DNA from: Lucifuga dentata
Taxonomy: Eukaryota > Chordata > Actinopteri > Ophidiiformes > Bythitidae
Assembly (NCBI GenBank): GCA_014773175.1
Contig: VXCM01000139.1
Coordinates: 210,141-274,140 of the forward strand
Length of the DNA stretch: 64,000 nt
Direction of reading: 5' to 3'
The notes beneath the pieces are model-generated. The model made no database searches, had not been told where the DNA came from, and saw only the letters and a program-made list of their open reading frames with translations. Positions 28,713-42,700 of this stretch are shown one piece after another; position 1 is the stretch's first letter, and the number at the start of each line of letters is the position of its first letter. A program made the position numbers and the translations under genes.

Positions 28713-30427
28713 TCAAGACTGTGACTCCTTCTGTTGAAGCTTGAGGATCAGTTCAAGTAGGTTCATCTGCATTGTCAGCTCCTGAAATAACACAGAGGGA
28801 TGCACAACATTAACTTGGGACATCCACTGACACCTGCTGAACATTTGTCTGTATAGCAAAATGTACATTTTCTAGGCAAACATTTTAACATGCAAAGTAA
28901 AGTTTTATTTGTTATTATTTGCAGTGAGTAGGCAAATGTGGGACTTGACCTGTGGATTAGTAGTGATATAGAACCCCGGGACCCCTGCCTTCTCCAGGGT
29001 GTTTTGTTGGTCTACCACTTTTTGGTCCATTTCAGCCACAATTTTCTTATCCATCATTTTTTGTTCCTCTCGCACTCGTATTTCCAAAGCCTAAAATCGC
29101 AAATCACGAGTATTTCAGAATCAAATAGTGGTAATAACCAGGATTATTTTAGTAACAAATGTAATGTTGACCAGTTAAATAGTATACAACTGCCTTACCT
29201 CTAGCTCGGCTTGTTGATTTGACTTCAGAAGTGCAAGGTTATGAGACTTGCATGACTGCAGTGCATCTTTGTGCTTCCTCACCAGATCCTGTTTAAGAGC
29301 TACAGAGAAGTCAACACAGGTCAGCAGCTAACATACAATAACACTGTGCAAACACAACCAGGACCCATTGTGATGCAATTCTGTGGCAGGATCCTCCACA
29401 GTTTACTTTCTGTCCCTTTTTAAAGGCTGTTCCAAATGTGGCTGAGAAATGCAGCCTGCTCTGGCTGAATTTGGACAACACAAGTGGTGTATCTTATGAA
29501 ACACTCAGTATCACATAATACATTGTTGTTTAATAGAGCCTTAAAGAAATCCTAGTTAACTTGTAAAGTCAGGAAAGTGATAATATAGTCTGATTAAAAA
29601 TGCACTGCTGTATATAAATAATGCTCTCCGCAGAGGTTTCTACAATATTTTTAATCTCAGAGCATCACAGGAAAATGGAATTTATGTTGATATACAATAT
29701 TTTCCTTTAACATTGTTTACCAGTTGTTCATCTTGTACTGAACTGAAACATCACAGCTCATGTTGTAAAGTTAGCTATCACTGAAAATGTCCCTCTGTAC
29801 TATTGGAAAATTGGCTGTTGACAGTAAGATCCTGCTGACAAACACTGAAATGTTTGCATTTACAATTTAAGGAGAGGCACCTGAATGCACCATCAGAAGG
29901 AGCCTCACTTTAGCTCTCAGGATCTTCTGGAGGACCAAAAAGTTGGGTCCTGGCTATAAATTGGGACATAACCACTGTATGTATTTCAGAGAACTTACTT
30001 TGATGTTCACAATGCAGCTTTTGTCTTTGGTTGTACAGATTTTTCTCTGTCAGATGCTGAATGTCCAGAAGCCCCTGCACGATTTCATACACCGTCCCAT
30101 CGATAAGAGCCAGGGCCAGGTCGCTCAGAGTGTTGTAGGACAGGCGCTGCTGGAAGGAGCTACACGTGGAGAACAAACACCAAAGTTACAGTAAACAGCA
30201 TCTCAAATATATACTTGTTAAATTCCGTATGTGACAATGCAACAAAATCGAAGCATTTCACTCCAGTTTACTGAATTATTTCGCGAAGAGATGCTGCTGA
30301 GGGTAAGCTAACGCTACCTTGGCAAGTCTTTCACAAGTGTTTGCAGTTCGGATAACAGGTAATAGTGTTTCTCCTGTTGTTTTGTAGAATCACCATGACC
30401 GCCGATGGCTCCAAGGTAAATGTCCAT
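28713..30427 (-). CDS. dgcr6: DGCR6 homologue (DiGeorge syndrome critical region protein 6)
   Basis: Five exons: 30318-30427, 29999-30159, 29199-29299, 28950-29090, 28713-28781, GT-AG and phase-continuous, 193 residues (human about 220). The core matches well: [59 protein letters not shown] and [16 protein letters not shown]. The middle third (residues of roughly 90-150) is Lys/Gln/Glu-rich and probably helical. The human C-terminal Gly/Pro extension is absent: the fish protein ends KLQQKESQS. Human DGCR6/DGCR6L bind the GABA-B receptor and have been linked to neural-crest migration; no enzymatic motif is visible. A single copy is seen, unlike the human pair. Confidence 0.94.
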
Positions 30428-32549
30428 GTTTTTATCTGAAAAAGGAGAAAAGTCAAAGTACACCAGAGCCATTAACACTGGTCCACAACAGACCCAGCTA
30501 ACGTTAGCATGTTAGGGTAATTACCTTGTTTATAAGATTTTCGCAGACTAAACAACTGGTTTTTAACACTTGGCTGTATATAATTATGCTCTTAAATTAT
30601 TTCGACAGGATTAAAGTTAATAATACAGCTGAAAACGATAAATTAGTGTGTAAATTGGGTTTATTTAGCTTTGAGCCTTACATTTTTTTTTCTTCGGAAG
30701 ATTCTGCCTACTTCAAAGGCTTGTGGCTGTGGTACTGCCCTCTACAGGACGGAAGAAAACTTACAGAATTAAATGAAATTTAGATTTTTTTAATTTGTTT
30801 ATTTAGTTATTACATTAATATTTTTTATATGTATTCATTATCAAAAGTTACTATTATTTTGTTAAATATCCATATTTACAGACATGTAAGAAAATATGAA
30901 GTTGCCTTTTTGGACAGTTGCAAGGTTCTCTGGCAGGCCAAACAGTTTTAAAGAAAAACAGGAAATCAATCAAAAATAAAAAAAAATGGTGTATTTTTTT
31001 TTCTGATCAGCATTAGCAAATGCAATTATTTTGAACATTAATATTATTATGGTATTAGGACATAGATACATAGTCATCAGTATATTTTTCAGGTTCACCA
31101 TCAATACAGCTATACTACTACAGCTATACTATGTCCCTCCACTTCTTTAATACATGCTTTTTTCTTTACTAGTTTTTGAACATCTTAGATATTTATTTAC
31201 TGTATTGCACTTTTCATTAAACTCCACTTTTACTTTAATTGACCTTGTACACAGCCTATATTATGTAGTCACAGCATATCATTTTTCATATCTGTACTTT
31301 TATACTGTATGTACCTTCTTCTAGTGTGTATTGCTTGAGCAACTTCAGGATAAATCTTACTTTACCTTTCCTTTCCTTACATTTTCTTTTCTTGCCTTAC
31401 GTTACCTTAACTTACCTTACCTTAATTTTCTTTTCTTTTCTTTCCTTACCTTACCTTATCTTATCTTACCTTACTTACTGTTATCTTATCTTATGTTATC
31501 TTATCTCATCTCGTCTCATGCATTTCCTGCAGTTATAAAAGCATGTCAGACAGTCTCAGGCACATTTGTATAGTCCAATTTGGTGTTTTCATACTGACGG
31601 CAAACATTTATTCAACTCAGTGTGTCATAACCTCAACCTTATTAATCCAATCATAACTTAACTTTTGAGTGGATTTAAAAAAAAAACTTCTTCTCTTGGT
31701 TTTCCCACGTCTCCTGATACTCTTGTATTTTCCTCTTTGATTTACTTCCAAATTGTAATGCATCAACTGGAACTAACTTTAATATATGCTGATCAATATT
31801 ATTTAAGATACACGTTTATTGACAAAAGGCCACTAAAAGTGTATCTCAATTACAACATCTCAAAAGTCAGCCAAATATACATCAGTCCAAATAAGAATAA
31901 ATGTTGATATTTGTTGGTTTGGTGGGCATCACAGAAACATAAATGACAAAAACTTTATTTTTTGAGTATATTTTGCTCCTTTAGTAATAACTTTAGAAGG
32001 ACCCCACTTTGCTGGCTGGTTTGTTGCCTGTTTGTAATTACAGTTTTTTTACTAACAAGTTGCATGCAGTTGCTTCATATATCCGGCAGGTGGCGCTTAG
32101 TGTTAGTGAAACGGCGCATCAGAGAAGCGTATCAGATAGAAGAAATTTGGAAGACAGCTAATCTAAAAAGGGCAAAAAGATCAATTAAGCACGGAAAGAG
32201 AAAGGTTAGATTTAAGCAACCTTGTCATGCAAAATAGAATAAATAAATAACATCTTAAATAATTTATTTGATAGTGTTCATAAAAAAAAATCTCCTGGTC
32301 ATCCCGTGGGAAGCAGAATAAGACTGACAGCGCTACAATCGGAGCTCCACTTGAGCTCCGTGCCTGAGCTGCTGGTGTGACTGAGCTGGAGAAGCGCTCG
32401 TGTTGCGTGATCCTGGTGGGCTGTGCGCCGTCACGCACTGAAGGTGCCATGAAATGAAGAAAACTCACTTGCAGAGGGGAAGAGCATTATTTATAAGATC
32501 GCGTATGGGAACATAAGAGGATCTGGATCAATAGATTAACTGATTAAAA
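30428..32549. other. Divergent intergenic region between DGCR6 and RASAL1
   Basis: About 2.1 kb holding both 5' regions. The DGCR6 start is preceded by ordinary sequence without a TATA box. The middle (30780-31330) is A/T-rich with nothing recognisable, followed by a pyrimidine microsatellite. Just before RASAL1, 32320-32480 is GC-richer with repeated GAGCT words, a candidate promoter or 5' UTR. Confidence 0.45.
31361..31513. repeat. TTACC/TTATC/TTTTC pyrimidine-rich microsatellite
   Basis: An impure repeat of 5-base units (TTACC, then TTATC) about 150 bases long. It generates two hydrophobic-looking spurious ORFs on the plus strand. Confidence 0.9.
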
Positions 32550-35167
32550 ATGGCCAAAAATACATCTCTTTATTTTCGAATTGTCGAGGGAAGGAACCTC
32601 CCAGCCAAAGACGTGTAAGTACAGTATATGCCATGTGATGTCTTCCAGCTTAAATCATTTTAAGCTCCATCAAGACTAAAACTATTGAGATTGACATTTT
32701 TTTAAATTTAATTTATTCTTAGACACAATTTCCCTGTGTCAGCTCCTCTAATTTAAAGAGAATAGAGATAGAGAGACAATAATGAATGAACCTATACACA
32801 TTTACTTAAAGAGAATAGAAATATATGCTTATCTGCAGTCAAACTGGCCATAAGCTAAGATTTCATCTTCAGGTGTCATGCGTCTTATTTTCATTTTTGT
32901 CTCAATGTCTTAGCTCTGGAACCAGTGATCCATACTGCATTGTGAAAGTTGACAATGAAGTTGTGGCCAGGTGAGTTTAACCCTTCTCTGATTATAACAA
33001 TAAATATATTTATTCTTATTCTGTAGTAAGTCTTATTCAAACTTCATTTTGTGTCCATGCTGACTTCACAGCTGTCATGTCTTATGCACATGTTTGTGTT
33101 GGCACATTTGCATATACTCTTCATCACAGCTGAGTCTAGATATGTGGTGGGATAATACTCTGCTCCTGCTACTTTCCACATGTAAGCCTGGGTGGAGTGT
33201 GTGTGATCAGGGTGGTGGCGCTCACAGTCGGAGGTGGCCCCTCCAATACAGAGAACCTGATACTGGTTTGGCCTTTAAAACACCCCCAGGTAACCATGGA
33301 GAGGGTGCATCAATTATTGCAGGGAGCTCCTGATGTAAGCAAGGAGAATGCTGGGAGCAGAATATAGAGCACCAGCTGAGAGGTTCCCTCTGTTTAACTG
33401 CATTTCTCTTCCACTTCTCAGTATGCTTAAAATTCTACATCTACAGTCCTCTCTTTTATTATTTTTGAGGTAATGTTCTGCAACAGCAACCCAGATTTCC
33501 TTAGAAATAAATGTTTGTTGTTGGCTTTAATAGGAATATGGGGGCCTTCAGTGACTATTGTTCCAACTGGCATCATGAGGCAAAATGATTCACTACAGAC
33601 GCTAATTACTGTGTACTTGCTAACTGACTCCAGGAGTGTGATATTCGTGGATGATGTGGCTGGTGAATCCTGGTGGGAATTAATGGGGCATCAACAAAAA
33701 AAACAGTTTTCAGTTTGGTAGAGAGATCCGTGTTGCAAATCAAACTGAAATGCATGAATTAAGTGAGTGAGAGAAAGATTTCTGACTCGTTATGTTATTG
33801 TTGTTGCAAAAGTATGTAGATAAAGTATATGTGACTGTGCACTGTGGATGTCTAACATGCTAAACCTTTCTTTTCAGGACTGCCACAGTATGGAAGAACC
33901 TTAATCCATTCTGGGGTGAAGAGTACACATTGCACCTCCCAATGGGATTCCATTCACTGTCCTTTTATGTCATGGATGAAGACACAATTGGGTAACAGTC
34001 ATCTAAATGACTCTATATTCAGCTATTTTGCTTGTGATTCTAAACCAGTGATCCCCAACTGGCGGCCCATGGGCCAAATGTGGCCCGCGGGTCCTATCAG
34101 GCCCTCAGGTGACTTCTCCAATAAAAAAAAAAAAATCTTGTAATTTAGCCGCACTTATCTTGGGATTACATGGTCATAAATTGTCATGCTTGGGCTCATT
34201 TTGTTCAGGAGAAGCTAAGCTTTCCATAGATATTTGTATATCTCCATTTGATTGAGAATTGGTGATTATAAAACATAACACTACACGCTACACAGGGACG
34301 AGCACATGGTCTCCGGTCTGTCAGTGGAATATTAACAACATATTATGCACAGGGAACTCATGCCTATTGCCATGGCTACATAAAAGCTGATAGGACCACT
34401 GACCCATCGATCAAATCCTCTGCTAGTCTATTATCGAATCACAGAGAGGGATTTCAAAATTTAGACCGCCCTCAGAAGTTACATCATCGAGAAGCGACGA
34501 AGCTAGGTTTTAGCTCGGAGGCTATCTTGTGCTTTACGTACATTTATCTCGGGATCACGTGGTCGTAACATGTCATGCTTGGGCTCATTTTGTTCGGGAG
34601 AATCTAAGCTTTCCGTAGATATTCATATATCTCCATTTTATTAAGAAATGGTGATTATAAAATACTGCAAACCCTGGGTTTGCAGTATTTTATAAACCCA
34701 ACAGTATTTTAAAAACCCAACAGTGTTTAGTTAACCTGACTCAGGTGAAAACCTAATGTACAGTTTGAATATTATGGAAAAACCTCTGACTTTTGAATAA
34801 ACAAACATCATCAGGCAGATGGTAGCCCAGATTGAGTGATTAGAGGTTGTTTTTCTCCTCTTCTCGTGACCACCAGTTTCCATATCAATCTGTTGCCAAG
34901 TTCACTTTGTCAAACTGTAACAAAGACAAATATCTTTTGATAGATTTTTTTCAGTAGCTTCTAGTCAGTAATCTCTTCTTTTATCTTTTGCTGCAGCCAC
35001 GATGACGTAATTGGAAAGATAACTCTCAGCAAAGACACCATTGGATCTCAAGCTAAAGGTATGATTGAACAAACCCTACGTAATGGGATGGATGCATGAC
35101 TCAGAGCTCAGAGGTTAAGCACACATGGATTCCCATGACTAAATGAAAGGTCACAATGATTAGGAGG

Positions 35168-35201
<34 letters not shown>

Positions 35202-38200
35202 CTTGACCCTCTGGGAATGTTTCTTAGTGCACTATCTCACACATTGAATGCCATTTATCAATCACTGCTTTGAGATTCAGTTCCAATTTGTTTTAGCAAA
35301 ATTCTATTGAAACAAGGATGCGCATTGTTAAGGTGCTTGTCTGCAAAAATGCTGAGATTTTTGCTTATGTACTACAACCATCCTTTTGTGTAGAACCCCA
35401 CAGTGCTGTAGAATGAGGAGGGGAATAAAGCATTTCAGATGGCTTCAAATCATTAATACAGATCAGCTTTCATGTTCAAGAAATCACTCAATATTTCCTT
35501 AGCAATCCCTGAGATCAAGCTGTTTCTTTGGTGTCCTGACAGTGAAAATATGGCACGTCTTTATGATGTTGTAGTTTTATTACAATCCACAAAGTGTTTA
35601 TCAGGTTATGTTTGCTGCATACTGATGTCCTTGTCTTGGCAGCCACCTGCCATAGCCTTCACTCGTGATTCATTGCAACATGGTGCTACTGAGTCAGTTT
35701 CTCCCTCGCAGGCTGGCCGTGACATTATACCCTTGCTTACGGCTGTTTTTTTCTCAAATAAGAAATCAGAATACAGTATATTGAGATTCCTGAAACGTAC
35801 GTTGTATCAGATATGATGCTGCAGCGGAAGGATGAAATTACATGTTTGGACTACCAAGGACTTTGTTTTAGCTTTTAGCCATTAGCTATTTTAAGATATG
35901 TCCCAACACAATATCACATTATCTCATTATCTTTATGGAACTCTGTCCGTTTAGTTTTATGTTGCTATTTTTTGGCCATTTCATTGGATGGTATCTTTCT
36001 GTGTGGTTGTGCCAGGGTTAGACGGCTGGATGAACCTGACGAGGATAGATCCTGATGAAGAGGTGCAGGGGGAAATTCACCTGAGTCTGGAGCTGCTCAA
36101 AGACACAGAGAAGATCAGCCTGAGGTGTCAAGTCATTGAAGCGAGGTAACATGTTGCTGCTGCCGTAAGAATTTGAGGAACACGAGCTCATTTTAACAGT
36201 GGACTGCAGGACTATATTAAGGTGTCCAAAAGTTTAGAGAAACAGACTTTTCACTAGAAGGTCTGGATCTACGTAGAAAATCTGACTGGGTTGAGTTTCC
36301 CAGCGACATTCTCAGGAGTTTTTGAGCAAATATGTTAACCTGCAGCTGTTTTTTTGTTGTACTGTATGTTGTTGTGGACAACTGGGCAGAATTGAAAAGC
36401 AAAGCAGAAAGCAAACCCTTCTGTACGATTAAAAATTAAAGATATAAAGTTCGGGGCTGAGTAGTGAGATTGCCATGATTTAGCATTAGCGCATGGCAGC
36501 AGTCCAATGTGTTTCTGAACAATCTGACAAGATGCTTAAGACTTCAGAAGACGATCTTCAAACCTGCTTTTGTCAACAAATAAATATTGATTGAGCTGAG
36601 TCTGGAAGTGAAGCTTTGTATTTAGTCAGAATCAACTATTAATTACAGAATTCCAAAATACTCAGTATGAGTAGAAACTGTGCGGTGATAAATTAACTAG
36701 AATATAAACGTCATTTTGAAAATTTCTGAAGAAACCATGATGAAGAGAGATTGATTCCCTGTTAAAATCCAATGGGAAACAAAGTAAAACCAGTTGATTT
36801 TGAGAGAAATTTAGTTCATTTCCATCATATTTATCATCCAGTCACTTTACTATAGTGGTTAAACTTGTGGTGTCTGTACTGTCATACCATATGATCACTA
36901 TTTGTTAGTGCAAATAGTAACTAACTATTAAATAACTATTAAATAACTAGTAAATAACTTTCAGGAAAAAGAAGGATTCAATAGATTTGTTTTGGATTTT
37001 TAAGTCATTTTCATAGGAGAACCCCCAATGGCTCTAAGCAGAACACTTTTTGAAGATTAAATATTGCACCCGGTTAACAGGATTTATCTAGAAATGGTGA
37101 AGAAAAATGGTACCCTGGAACTGTCTAAGGGGACTTAGCAAGGCTACACCAATAACCATCTTTCCAGTTTAGCCTCTTAGATGATTTTTAGATGATGATT
37201 TCCAGTTTAATCTCTTAGATTCTTTGACTGGGATTTTTGTACCACCTGGAACTTGTCAGGGAGATTTCAGTACTACTCTTAAAGTCCCTCTGCAAAATGT
37301 GTATTGAAACCCTGATTTCTAAGAGTGTATACAGCATTGTTTGTGGTGGAAGTTCTGCTTAGAGGATTTTCGGCCTTTAAAGATTTTTCATGAATAATTT
37401 ACTTTCCTAAAACTGGTCATCAGCCATTTCTTTGGGCCTGACAATGTTGTCAGTCTGTCTGCTGAAATTTTAGCACCATCATCACGCAGGCCTGCACTCT
37501 CAGCGCTCCCTCACTTCCTGAGTCATACCGCCACTATCACACCGCTCACTGCTCCATCTGTGTGTCCCAGAACTTTAATCTCTCCCTCTCAGGCTGGCCA
37601 CTAATGAGCATGCCAATCAGGGCTCGACACTGTGTTATTCAAACAAGCTCAGATTAATGTGAATTAAGTTTGAAAGAAGGGGGTCAAAAGCAAACTGGTT
37701 TTTGCATTTCTCCACTCTAAGCTCATTGAGTTTACCTTGCAGGTAAATGTTTAGTTTAGTGTTTTAGCCTGTTTAAAAGTGTTGTCTTTTGGTCTGATGA
37801 TATTACAGAGATCTGGCTCCAAGAGACATTTCTGGAACCTCCGACCCTTTTGCCAGATTTATTTTCAACAACCACAGTGCAGATTCCTCCGTAAGCTCTA
37901 TGTGCATGCATGAACAGTATATATTGGCTTTAATGAGGCCAAATGTCCTTCCATTATCATCTTTTTCTTTTCATTTGTTTTTGAACTTTAAGAGACTTGC
38001 TATAGAAATGTATTATTGTACAACTTTTGCCATTACTGTACCCACTATGAGATCAGAGAGCTGAGGTGTGCTGAAGAAAGATCTGGTCTTACTACATTTT
38101 GACACCCCAACTGTTGGCTTTCAGATCATCAAGAAAACCCGTTTTCCTCACTGGGGAGAGACTCTGGAGCTAGAGCTTGATCCAGAAGAGCTGAGTGAAG

Positions 38201-39471
38201 AGGGAACTGTCATTTTGGAGGTCTGGGACTGGGATATGGTGGGCAAGAATGATTTTCTCGGAAAGGTGAGGACTATAAGATTAGCATGTTGCATCAAGAT
38301 CGCTCTCTGATATTACATATTTCTTCACACGCTCATAAAATATGCCTCATCTGTAATTATATTCCACTTTAAAATTGCTTTATAGATCCTTGTTATTTGT
38401 TGTTTCTTTCCACAGGTGGAAATCCCTTTTGCTTGTTTGCACAAGACACCTCTGTTAGAGGGCTGGTTTCGTCTGTTACCCTTGGGAAACAATGAGGTCG
38501 ATGTTGGGTGAGGATTATGGGTGTGCTTGTTTGTACTAGCTGGTGAGCAAATGTGTTTATGACTGAGACAATGTAAGATCGTGCAAGCAGTGTGGTGATT
38601 GGAAGACTCAAAGTAAGAAGCAACATTGATCTCAGTGTATATTTCATTTCAGCATTCTCAGGTCTCTACCAGCATCTTCATTAAGACAATTTTAGAACAA
38701 AGAAGGCTGAGCAAAAAAAACAAAAGCGTAATAATCTCAGAGGTTCATTTGCAGCATGGTGGTGTGAGTGGTCTGGGAGTAGAAACTGGTGACAGATCTA
38801 CCATGTCTGGACAGTGAAAAATGGGGAGAAAATGTCACGTGCAACGGATATCCCCTCTGGGAAATCTGTTCAATAGGGAAAAGAAGTGTGATGCACTCCT
38901 GCTTGACTCCTTTGTGTTTTTTAGTAGTGTGTTTAGAAAATCAAATAGTAACTTGGTCATCCAAAGTGTTAGACTTTACCAGGTAAAATGTCACAGCCAT
39001 GTTTCTCCTTCTTTTCTTCTTCTTTTTAAGTTTTTTTCAAGTTGGAGCTAAACCTCAGTGTGATTCTGAAGGGTGGAGAGAAACTCATTTGTCTTTGCTA
39101 TGTTGCTCTGTACACAGTGGGAAGCTGGGAGCTCTGCGTCTGAAGGTGCGTTTGGTGGAGGATCGGATCCTGCCGTCTGTGTACTATCAGCCCCTCATTG
39201 ACCTTCTGGTGGAGTCAGTCATCTCCCCTGCAGAGGTCAGCATCAATCCGTTTTCATTTTCTGACCCATTTAATATGCTTGTGCAACTGTTCAATTAACT
39301 CTGAAGGGAGTCTAGATGGAATTGTTTCTGATGTGCCTTTCCAGAGACTCAGTAACAGCAACAGTTAATTCCTATCAAGCTAATTTCTTTTGTGAGCTCC
39401 CAGGCAGCGGCTCCATGGTAGATCAAACTTTTCCCTTTCCTCATTGGGCTTTATATGTAGTGTCAAATCTT

Positions 39472-39537
<66 letters not shown>

Positions 39538-39673
39538 NNNNNNNNNNNNNNNNNNNNNNNNNNNNNNNNNNNNNNNNNNNNNNNNNNNNNNNNNNNNNNN
39601 NNNNNNNNNNNNNNNNNNNNNNNNNNNNNNNNNNNNNNNNNNNNNNNNNNNNNNNNNNNNNNNNNNNNNNNNN

Positions 39674-39724
<51 letters not shown>

Positions 39725-42700
39725 CCCCAAAAAAAGTTCCATAATTTTAGCATTTAAACACAATAAAAAGTGTGATCTGAAAATGCACCGGGGAATATAA
39801 TCCCAAAAGAAGACCTGCATTTATCAAAAAATTTAAACAACCATGACTTCATAAGGCTGCGTAACTATTAACAGGTGAAATATTGATTTTTAAGGTGGGT
39901 GTATCGCTTGAATATTTGATTTTAAAATATTAAGAGATTTTGAAAAATATCAGGAAAGCTGAAATACGGTTTTATCCTTTGGGAAATGATTGTCAGTAAC
40001 GTAACATGTATGAAAATTGAATATATTAGGTTCAAACCGGCATGATTGCCGGTATGGTCTGTTAAGATTAGTTTTATTAAATAATTGAGATTCAATTAAT
40101 TTATCCCATTGAAAATCATGACTAACTGATTGTTCTGCCATCAGTTTTATTATGTAGCTACTGTGTTCTTTGTTTGTGTCCATCACTAGGTCCCTTTTTT
40201 CTTAACTTTCTATTCTTTATGTATTGCTCTTTATCTTAAACCTTTTTGATGCACGAGATGACGTGGTTAAGGAGCTGGCGAGGAGCTGCAGGCATGTGAT
40301 GCTATGTAAATTCATCATCTCTGTGTTACTTATTTTTATAAACCCTCATATGCACTATTATGCTGTTAATGTATTTTTTCCAATGTGGTTATATTTATTA
40401 AATATATACTAAAATAAGATGATCTCGGACTCCTAAACTACTTCATTCAACACCCAGTGTGGGCTTCATTTGACAAACGTTTAACCTGAGCCTTCCTCTC
40501 GTCAGGTTGAGGACAGCAGCGCTCTGACCATGCTGGAGGAAGTGACCACAGTTGAGAGCCGGCAGAATGTGGCCATGACCCTAGTAAAGATCTACCTGGG
40601 CCAGGGCCTGGTGGTGCCCTTCCTGGACTACCTTAACACCCGGGAGGTCAACCACACCTGTAAGGCTAAAGGAACAACCACATCAACCACAAATATCTGA
40701 ATAGTGTCCATCAGACGCATTTGTGAATTTGTTTGAGCCCAATATGTACAACCCACATACATGTTAGTGACAGTAATTTCCTTAACTTACTACTGGAGCG
40801 GTAAATATTAGAATTTTTTTTTTTTTTTTTTTTGTTTTACCTTCCAGGCTGCCATTGGTTTCAGTTCATTCTAGTTTGCTATTAAAATCAACTTGTAGAG
40901 ACTTGAGATAAATAATCAATCAAAGTGAATACAACTCTATTAAATTTTTTTGTAGTTTTACTACAAAAAATTTACTTAATTTTACTGATACAACAGAGTT
41001 ACACGGAAGAAAACGTAAGTCTCCGCCAGGGAATATAGTCCCAGGAGAAGATGGTTTCTACAGAGAAATTAAAAACAACCGTCCTGCCTACATTTGGACA
41101 TACATTCTGTTGAATTTTAAAATCACCTGATTCTGAAAAATTAGGGGATTTGGCAACGTAAGAGGAAACTAAAATACGCTTTTATACTTTGGAAAATAGT
41201 TTGTCATTAATGTAACATGTATGTGGGTAGTATTTATTAGGCTTAAACATGCAAAAAAAAAAAAAAAANAAAATAACGGTATGGTCCTTTAATACTTGCT
41301 TAACTTGGTGCTCAATGTTTTACATGAGACAACAGTGATTACACAATCGACATCGTGTGTAAGACCTAAGTTTATCACTATGACTCAGTATTTATATTAA
41401 TCAGAGTTTAGGGATGTGCCAATTTGCTTACTGCTTGCTGTCGCTCTGCTTCTGCTTTTTAACTCTGAATTGACATTAAGGCCTCTGAACCGCGTGGGTT
41501 GTGTATGTGTGTTGGTCTGTGTGTGGGAAGTCCAAGCCCACCACCTCTATATTTATTACCCCATACCAATTATTCACTCACTCAACAGTCATTCTTGACT
41601 TCTTTGCTCTTTGTGAGTCACGTGTTTGCCTCCGCACCATATCACACAGAGTTGTGCTCTGTTCTTTGGATTTTTTTTTTGTTGGTATACTTTCAGATAA
41701 TAAGCATAGGACCTAGGTTTCCATAGCAACTCCACATGATCCAAAAAATAACTAGCTGACTAGGAATAGATGCCAGAAGGAGCCAGAGCATGGAGGCGAA
41801 AGGAAAAGAAAAACATATAACATGGATGCTGGTAGCTCTTTATTTATAAAATTCCCACTGGTGCTGCTATTAAAAACTAACCTTTCCCATATGACCTCTG
41901 ACCTTTACAACCAAAATAATTTACCTAACAACAGTTCCCATCGCCATGGGTATATCTGTGTCACCACCTTGAAGGATTTAAGTGATGAGGCAACATGCTT
42001 GAGTCATGAAGGTCAGTCTGCCCTCAGATAAACATCAGCCTAACTGTTTTTCATGTTTTTTTATCTGGAAAATTTGGGCTGAGCTTCACTTTCACACACT
42101 TCATCATCATTTTGTCAAATAGCAGCTCCATTAGAACAGATGTGGTTGCAGAAATTTGGATTTGCTCAAGGGCACTTCAATAATCACCTCCAGAAATTTA
42201 CATCCTATTTCTGCTAGCTCTAAGCTACAGATTTCCAGTGTTTTAGTATATTGCTTGCATGTTATTATCTAATATAAATCAAATCCGTGTTTTAAATCTG
42301 TCCTGTGTTTGATTCTCACAGCTGATCCAAACACACTATTTCGCTCCAACTCCCTCGCCTCCAAAGCCATGGAGCAGTTCATGAAGGTGCGTTCATGTAC
42401 TTGTTTTTCAATTTTATCATATTTTGCATTATGGTTATTTTCATTTTAGGTGCGTTGATAATAGAATCATGATACAAGCGTTGCTTGATAAATTCTGAGC
42501 CCGGTGTATAAGGATGTGGAGCAAGGGCTGTGATATTTTTTTGTGGAAGTAACATAACAAAGTTGATGTTTGTGCATATCAACTTTGACTGATTATAGCT
42601 TAAGTTCTAAGGTTACTCAACTATTTAGCTCCGACCCTATTCACATGATATGGCACCCTCAGCATTTATCTACCATCAATAATATCATCAACCATGGAGG

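Noticed and set aside
31326..31573. Two hydrophobic Leu/Tyr/Phe-rich ORFs that look like membrane peptides
   Set aside because: They are translations of the TTACC/TTATC microsatellite.
39316..39820. Poly-Lys/poly-Phe ORFs of 96-146 codons
   Set aside because: They run through homopolymers and the N gap and are artefacts of the assembly.
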